A stretch of DNA of 64,000 nucleotides from UBA6016 sp041915365 (GTDB lineage: Bacteria; Campylobacterota; Campylobacteria; Campylobacterales; UBA6016), in assembly GCA_041915365.1 (NCBI GenBank), contig JAYSBP010000007.1, forward strand, positions 1 through 64,000, written 5' to 3'. Made by a program: the position numbers and the translations under genes. This document shows, in pieces, positions 59,606-64,000 of this stretch (within the stretch, counting starts at the first letter, position 1; every line of letters starts with the position of its first letter). The notes below the pieces were generated by a model. That model saw nothing but the letters and a program-made list of their open reading frames with translations, searched no databases and had not been told where the DNA came from.

Positions 59606-61234
59606 TTAGGTCTTAAATTTTCCTATTTTGATATTCAACTCGCCAGTTAGTTCAGATAGATACTCGCCGGCCGTGGCAATCTCTTGAACACTTCTGGCAT
59701 TTCTGGCTGAAAATTCGTTTGCAGATTTTAGCTCTAGCGATATTTGTGAGGCAAGCGTTCCTATTTGTTGTAAGTCTTTGAAGTTTGAGTTTGCCGTTAG
59801 CGTTATCTCTTTCATTAAAATTAGCGTAGTTTTTATTTTTTCCTCTACGCTTACCGATGTCTCGGACAGTTTTGCGCTATCGTCAGCATTTTTGCCCATC
59901 ATCTCTGACGATTCCTCGACCCCCTGAGCTATCGTCGTAACCGTCGCATTGATATCTATCAGGCTTTTTTGTGTTTTTTCAGCTAGTTTGCGCACCTCGT
60001 CGGCAACAACGGCAAAACCTCTTCCAGCCTCTCCGGCTCTCGCCGCTTCTATTGCCGCATTTAGCGCTAGTAGGTTTGTCTGGTCAGCAATGTCTTGTAT
60101 GATGTTTAGGATATTGCGTACCTCTGTCGCATGCCCCGTCAGTATGTCCAGTTTTTGAGACAGGGCCGATTGTTCGTTGGAGTTTGTCCTTATGTCTTGT
60201 GCCATACTTAGCACGAGATTTACCGCTTTGTTTAGCTCGTCTCCTACCGTCATTATGTTGTTAAGCGATTTTTGGTTGCTGGCTTCGCCGTCTCTTACGG
60301 TCGTGTCTATCTCTTCGCCCATTTGCGAGATATGGCTTATTAGGCGTACTTCGTCATCTACTATTCTCCCTATTTGCGCCGCCGTTGCGCTCAGTTCTGC
60401 CGAGATTTGCGCATTTTTTGCGGATGACTCTTTTGCGTCGTATATGACTCCCCTAAAATTAAAAAGAAGCTCAAAAAAACAATTTGATATTATCGATATT
60501 TCGTCGTTTGAATCCGATTTTTTGTTTAGCGTCAAGTCTTGTTTGGCGGTTATGGATAACATGTCCGTTTTTAGCTCGTCCACTGCCTGAAGAAGGTATC
60601 TTATCACCCAGAATACAAGCAAGCCGACAAAGACCGCACCTATCAGATATACCGCCGCCGGAATACTAAGCGACATCAAATATGCGTCTTTTGTGTGTTC
60701 ATATAGTTTTTGAGATTTTTTCATTTGGAGTGACATTATTTTGTCTATCATCGGAAGCGACGTATCTATGGAGTACGGCATATCGCTCTCAGCATAGTCT
60801 AGGAGCGCACTGAAGTCCTTTTTGTCCGCCGCTTCGGCCAGGCTTTTGAGTCCTATGTTGACAGAGTTTAACTCTTTTTGCAGCTCTGCCGTGGTCTCTT
60901 GCTCCTCTTTTGATAACTCTAATTTTTTTAGCGAATCAAATCTAGCGGCTATCTTTTTGTTGCTATCTTTTAACTCTTTTGAAAGTAGCGCAAAGTCGCC
61001 ACGACCCTCTTTTATAGCTAAGACGTTGTTTTTTATGTTGACCTCTAGGTACTCTTTTAGCTGTCTCATATTTTCCGTTGGGGCGATGCTTTCTTGATAC
61101 ATCCTTTCAACGGAGCCGTTTAGCACATATATACCCACATATCCGGCAATCAAAGCGGCAATAGCCAATATTTGAGATACGCTGACAATGAGAAATATCT
61201 TTTTTCTGATGGTTAGATTTTTTAACAGCTTCAT
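59606..61234 (-). CDS. Methyl-accepting chemotaxis protein, 542 aa
   Basis: ATG 61234 (MKLLKNLTIRKKIF) behind GGAAGAG is chosen over an upstream in-frame start. Helix 1 at about 10-33, a helical periplasmic domain (four-helix-bundle type, about 35-190), helix 2 at about 195-220, HAMP and a signalling domain with QTNLLALNAAIEAARAGEAGRGFAVVADEVRKLAEKTQKS (hairpin tip, 40 bases of coding shared with the receptor at 13821). The ligand is unknown. The region 61235-61423 between this gene and the GGDEF-EAL gene is AT-rich and holds both promoters, nothing else seen. Confidence 0.92.
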   Translation of the reverse strand: MKLLKNLTIRKKIFLIVSVSQILAIAALIAGYVGIYVLNGSVERMYQESIAPTENMRQLKEYLEVNIKNNVLAIKEGRGDFALLSKELKDSNKKIAARFDSLKKLELSKEEQETTAELQKELNSVNIGLKSLAEAADKKDFSALLDYAESDMPYSIDTSLPMIDKIMSLQMKKSQKLYEHTKDAYLMSLSIPAAVYLIGAVFVGLLVFWVIRYLLQAVDELKTDMLSITAKQDLTLNKKSDSNDEISIISNCFFELLFNFRGVIYDAKESSAKNAQISAELSATAAQIGRIVDDEVRLISHISQMGEEIDTTVRDGEASNQKSLNNIMTVGDELNKAVNLVLSMAQDIRTNSNEQSALSQKLDILTGHATEVRNILNIIQDIADQTNLLALNAAIEAARAGEAGRGFAVVADEVRKLAEKTQKSLIDINATVTTIAQGVEESSEMMGKNADDSAKLSETSVSVEEKIKTTLILMKEITLTANSNFKDLQQIGTLASQISLELKSANEFSARNARSVQEIATAGEYLSELTGELNIKIGKFKT

Positions 61235-61423
61235 TGTTCTCTTCCGTGATATTTTTGAGATGTGGACTATAGGACACAAAAATCACAGAACGGTTGCAAA
61301 AAGCCGCTTTAAGCAAAAAAATAAGAAAATAAATTAAGGCTATGAAACAAAAGCGGTAACAACCGTGACACACCGTTTTTGTATCATAAAAGTAGTAATT
61401 TATAACGGTTGAGCTAGAAAATA

Positions 61424-63391
61424 ATGTCACTAAAAATATCAACTGGCTGGAAAGCCTTTTTTTATCTTTGTATATCTTATGTTGTCGGCGTAATTATTTA
61501 CGGATATATCTCGTATCTTGACGATAAGCAGGGTATGCAAGAAAACATAGATGCTAGACTCCGTGTTGCGGCCAAGAGTGCTACGCTGATTTTGGGCGAT
61601 GATTATCACAGTACTATTTTTGAGAATATACCCGCCGCAAAGATGAATTTTGATGCACTTCGCCCGTTCTTGAGCGATTTTGCAAAAAGTCAAAAAGTAA
61701 GATATGTCTATACTCTAGTCGTAATGAACGGCAAAATTTATTTTGCTAGTACTAGTGACTCTGACGCTGAAGTAATGGCGGGAACAAATGCAAAATTTAT
61801 GGAGGAGTATTTAAGCGCCCCAAAAGAGCTTGTTGAGCTTGCTAAAAATGGAATAGAAAAAGAAATTTTTGCTGAATATTCTGATAAATGGGGCTCGTTT
61901 CGCTCTGTATTTGTCCTCAAAAAAATGCAAGATGGACACTTGTATATAGCCGGAGCGGACGTCGATAAAAACGAGCTTTTGAATCTTGCGTACGCAAGTA
62001 CGTTAAATGTCATCAAGACTTCACTTTTTTATCTTTTGTTGGCGCTTCCGGCGATGTTTTTTTATGTTAGAAGCGTCAAAAAAAACAAACACGAAATGAT
62101 GAGGCATTTTTTTGCGGACTCGCTAACGGGGTTTGGAAATAGATTTGCGCTCATAAAAAAGATAGGAGAGACAAAGCCCTCTGCGCTTATGCTTTTGAAT
62201 ATAGACTCATTTAGAGAGATAAACGACTTTTATGGGCACAAGGCTGGTGATAACGTATTGCGCCAAGTCTCGAATAGGCTCTCGGAATTTATCCAAAAGG
62301 GATTTTCAGGTGTCGCTTCCGGTGTTAGTTTGTATAAGCTTCATGCGGATGAGTTTGGGGTGCTTTTTAAAGATAAAATAACAAAAGAGGGGCTTGAATT
62401 TGTGGCTGAAATACTGGTTCAGCATGTCTCTTCTATCCCTATAATTGTCGATGGGCATGAGTTAATAGTCAACGCAACAGCTGGTATATCTTTGGCAGAT
62501 GATAATAGACACATGGAAAGCGGAAAGTACCTGATGACTGCCGCAAATATTGCCCTCAAAGAGGCAAAACTGGCAAAACGCCCATTTATGTTTTATGATG
62601 AGTCGATGCACATAGAGCAAAAATACGAACAAAATCTAATTTGGCTTGGTAAGCTAAAAAACGCTTTGGCAGATGACAAAATACTCCCTTATTACCAACC
62701 CATACTAGACAACAAAACAGGGAAAATAGTCAAGTATGAATGCCTAGTCAGGCTTATAGACGACGATGGAAAAGTAGTTAGTCCATATTTTTTTCTAGAT
62801 ATAGCAAAAAAAAGCAGGCTGTATCACAAAATCACAAAAATAGTCGTACAAAAAGCGTTTCAAAAGTTTGCGGGTACAAGCTACTCGTTTAGTATCAATT
62901 TATCAGTTTTAGATATTTGCGACAAAGAGATGTCGGAGTTTATACTAAGAAAGCTAGCCACAAGCGGGCAGGGGGAGAATGTAATCTTTGAAATCGTCGA
63001 GTCGGAGGGAATAGATAGCTATGAAGAGGTTTTTGCTTTTGTGGAAAAAGTAAAAGCATACGGCTCAAAAATATCGATAGACGATTTTGGGGCTGGGTAT
63101 TCAAATTTTGACCACGTGCTAAGACTAAAACCAAACTACATAAAAATAGACGGCAGTCTAATAAAAAATATTGACGTAGACGAAAATGCACGCATTATTG
63201 CAAAGTCGATAGTCGGATTTGCCAACGAGCTTGGGGCAAAGAGCGTAGCAGAATTTGTACATTCGCAAGCCGTATTGGATACTGTCATTGGGCTACGTAT
63301 AGATTATTCACAAGGGTATCACATATCGGCTCCGGTTGCGGACTTGTTACCAAACTCTCATTTTTCAAAAACAGAAAACCCGCACTCATAA
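61424..63391 (+). CDS. GGDEF-EAL protein with degenerate GGDEF motif, 655 aa
   Basis: A periplasmic sensor region (about 35-200) is flanked by membrane helices (12-30 and 197-218). The GGDEF domain (about 225-385) has SLTGFGNRFAL and NIDSFREINDFYGHKAGD, but the signature is HADEF, so cyclase activity is doubtful. The EAL domain (about 400-650) has YECLVRL instead of the usual EALxRW start but keeps SINLSVLDI, FEIVESEGI and SIDDFGAGYSNFDHVLRLKPNYIKID, so c-di-GMP hydrolysis is plausible. It probably links an outside signal to lowering c-di-GMP and to motility. Confidence 0.9.
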   Translation: MSLKISTGWKAFFYLCISYVVGVIIYGYISYLDDKQGMQENIDARLRVAAKSATLILGDDYHSTIFENIPAAKMNFDALRPFLSDFAKSQKVRYVYTLVVMNGKIYFASTSDSDAEVMAGTNAKFMEEYLSAPKELVELAKNGIEKEIFAEYSDKWGSFRSVFVLKKMQDGHLYIAGADVDKNELLNLAYASTLNVIKTSLFYLLLALPAMFFYVRSVKKNKHEMMRHFFADSLTGFGNRFALIKKIGETKPSALMLLNIDSFREINDFYGHKAGDNVLRQVSNRLSEFIQKGFSGVASGVSLYKLHADEFGVLFKDKITKEGLEFVAEILVQHVSSIPIIVDGHELIVNATAGISLADDNRHMESGKYLMTAANIALKEAKLAKRPFMFYDESMHIEQKYEQNLIWLGKLKNALADDKILPYYQPILDNKTGKIVKYECLVRLIDDDGKVVSPYFFLDIAKKSRLYHKITKIVVQKAFQKFAGTSYSFSINLSVLDICDKEMSEFILRKLATSGQGENVIFEIVESEGIDSYEEVFAFVEKVKAYGSKISIDDFGAGYSNFDHVLRLKPNYIKIDGSLIKNIDVDENARIIAKSIVGFANELGAKSVAEFVHSQAVLDTVIGLRIDYSQGYHISAPVADLLPNSHFSKTENPHS

Positions 63392-63417
63392 AAAGCCTCT
63401 TTTGGATAAAATCACGT

Positions 63418-63744
63418 TTGGCGCAACGGGTAGTTGCTTTTGGAGACAAAAGAGGAAAGTCCGGGCTGCAATAGGGTAAGGATTTCGTCTAACGGACGGC
63501 CGCCGTAAGGCGAGGGAATAGTGCAACAGAAAGTAAACTACCTGTCTTTGATAGGTAAAGGTGAAACGGTGAGGTAAGAGCTCACCCGTCTTTTGGGCAA
63601 CCAACGGGCGATGTAAACCCAATCCGCAGCAAGAAGAGTATGGTAAAAGCCCTATGTTTTGCTCTTCGCTTGATACCGCTTGGCGACTTGCGGCTTTAGA
63701 TAAATAACTACCGACTACAGAACTCGGCTTATAGTTGCGCCGCT
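63418..63744 (+). ncRNA. rnpB: RNase P RNA (bacterial class A)
   Basis: The universal P4 strand GAGGAAAGTCCGGGCT occurs at 63459-63475 region, with later ACAGAA and GGCTTATA of the partner strand (63718-63733). The ends GGCGCAAC (63420-63427) and GTTGCGCC (63734-63741) pair as helix P1, and GCGCCGCTTTTTT forms the terminator. GATAAAAT (63405-63412) is the likely -10 box. Size of about 325 bases fits. Confidence 0.93.
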
Positions 63745-63765
63745 TTTTTAATATGAGCTTCGATT

Positions 63766-63936
63766 TTATCGTACTTTTATGGTGGTACTAATTTTTACTA
63801 GTACGGCGAAAGGTACGGTCGGGCTATTTTTGCTCAAAGGTAGATGAAGTCTTTTTTGATTGAAAATTTCCGTTGTTTTATTCGATATCTCTCTATAGTC
63901 TATAAAATAAACTACCTTCGCGACTTTATCTTTCAT
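63766..63936 (-). CDS. Possible small ORF of 56 codons downstream of rnpB
   Basis: An open frame on the minus strand starts at ATG 63936 (MKDKVAKVVYFIDYREISN) and ends at 63766. It has no clear ribosome-binding site and no recognised family. The stretch 63745-64000 otherwise holds nothing I can name. Confidence 0.2.
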   Translation of the reverse strand: MKDKVAKVVYFIDYREISNKTTEIFNQKRLHLPLSKNSPTVPFAVLVKISTTIKVR

Positions 63937-64000
63937 AAAAATTTAAGTTAAATACACATAGAATTCTGGTGTTCCAAAAAAAGTAGAAAAGTTTGTGGCA

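Overview
The window looks like chromosomal DNA from a member of the Campylobacterota (formerly Epsilonproteobacteria). The evidence is gene content and order: the block icd-mdh-fumC-sucC-sucD-oorDABC with a monomeric isocitrate dehydrogenase, the SdhA/SdhB/SdhE-type (non-classical) succinate dehydrogenase/fumarate reductase, the clpS-clpA-aat run, ArsRS-like two-component genes, split pyruvate carboxylase (PycB), histidine kinases with an HQWKQPL H-box, and many chemotaxis and c-di-GMP genes. The genus cannot be fixed from this sequence.

Layout. 1-3416: accessory cluster of small exported or membrane proteins arranged around a duplicated TPR-repeat gene; the 3' end of that gene recurs three times, each time directly before a different small exported protein. 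3449-6514: a mobilization module (ribbon-helix-helix protein, relaxase, VirD4/TraD-type coupling ATPase) ending beside the 3' end of an initiator tRNA gene, a typical island boundary. 6628-6853: tRNA-fMet and tRNA-Gln behind a near-consensus promoter. 6903-13717: ribBA; a leftward operon of a Spy/CpxP-like periplasmic protein, response regulator, sensor kinase, inositol-monophosphatase-family enzyme and PLP enzyme; a thioredoxin-fold DUF255 protein. 13821-18220: a chemoreceptor and a Cache-PAS-PAS-kinase that is split by a frameshift at a run of seven A. 18407-21454: pycB, a DUF808 membrane protein and a zinc-ribbon protein. 21530-29314: a complete RND metal-efflux operon with its own two-component system. 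29329-34297: a thioesterase, a possibly cobalamin-linked trio (Cys-rich protein, membrane protein, TonB receptor), a gene remnant, family-4 uracil-DNA glycosylase and a DUF2971 gene. 34294-37467: the N-degron module aat-clpA-clpS. 37541-41133: sdhEBA. 41259-46383: thiL, SUI1/YciH, acnB, an ankyrin protein and flaG. 46404-56110: the TCA cluster. 56216-63391: mltG, citrate synthase, a Bcr/CflA transporter, a chemoreceptor and a GGDEF-EAL protein. 63418-63744: RNase P RNA.

Together acnB, icd, oorDABC, sucCD, sdhABE, fumC, mdh, citrate synthase and pycB give nearly a whole TCA cycle plus anaplerosis. With a ferredoxin-type 2-oxoglutarate oxidoreductase and a quinone-linked SdhABE the cycle could in principle run either way; the direction is inference. 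Several open reading frames lying opposite real genes (for example inside clpA and the RND pump) were left out as shadows.
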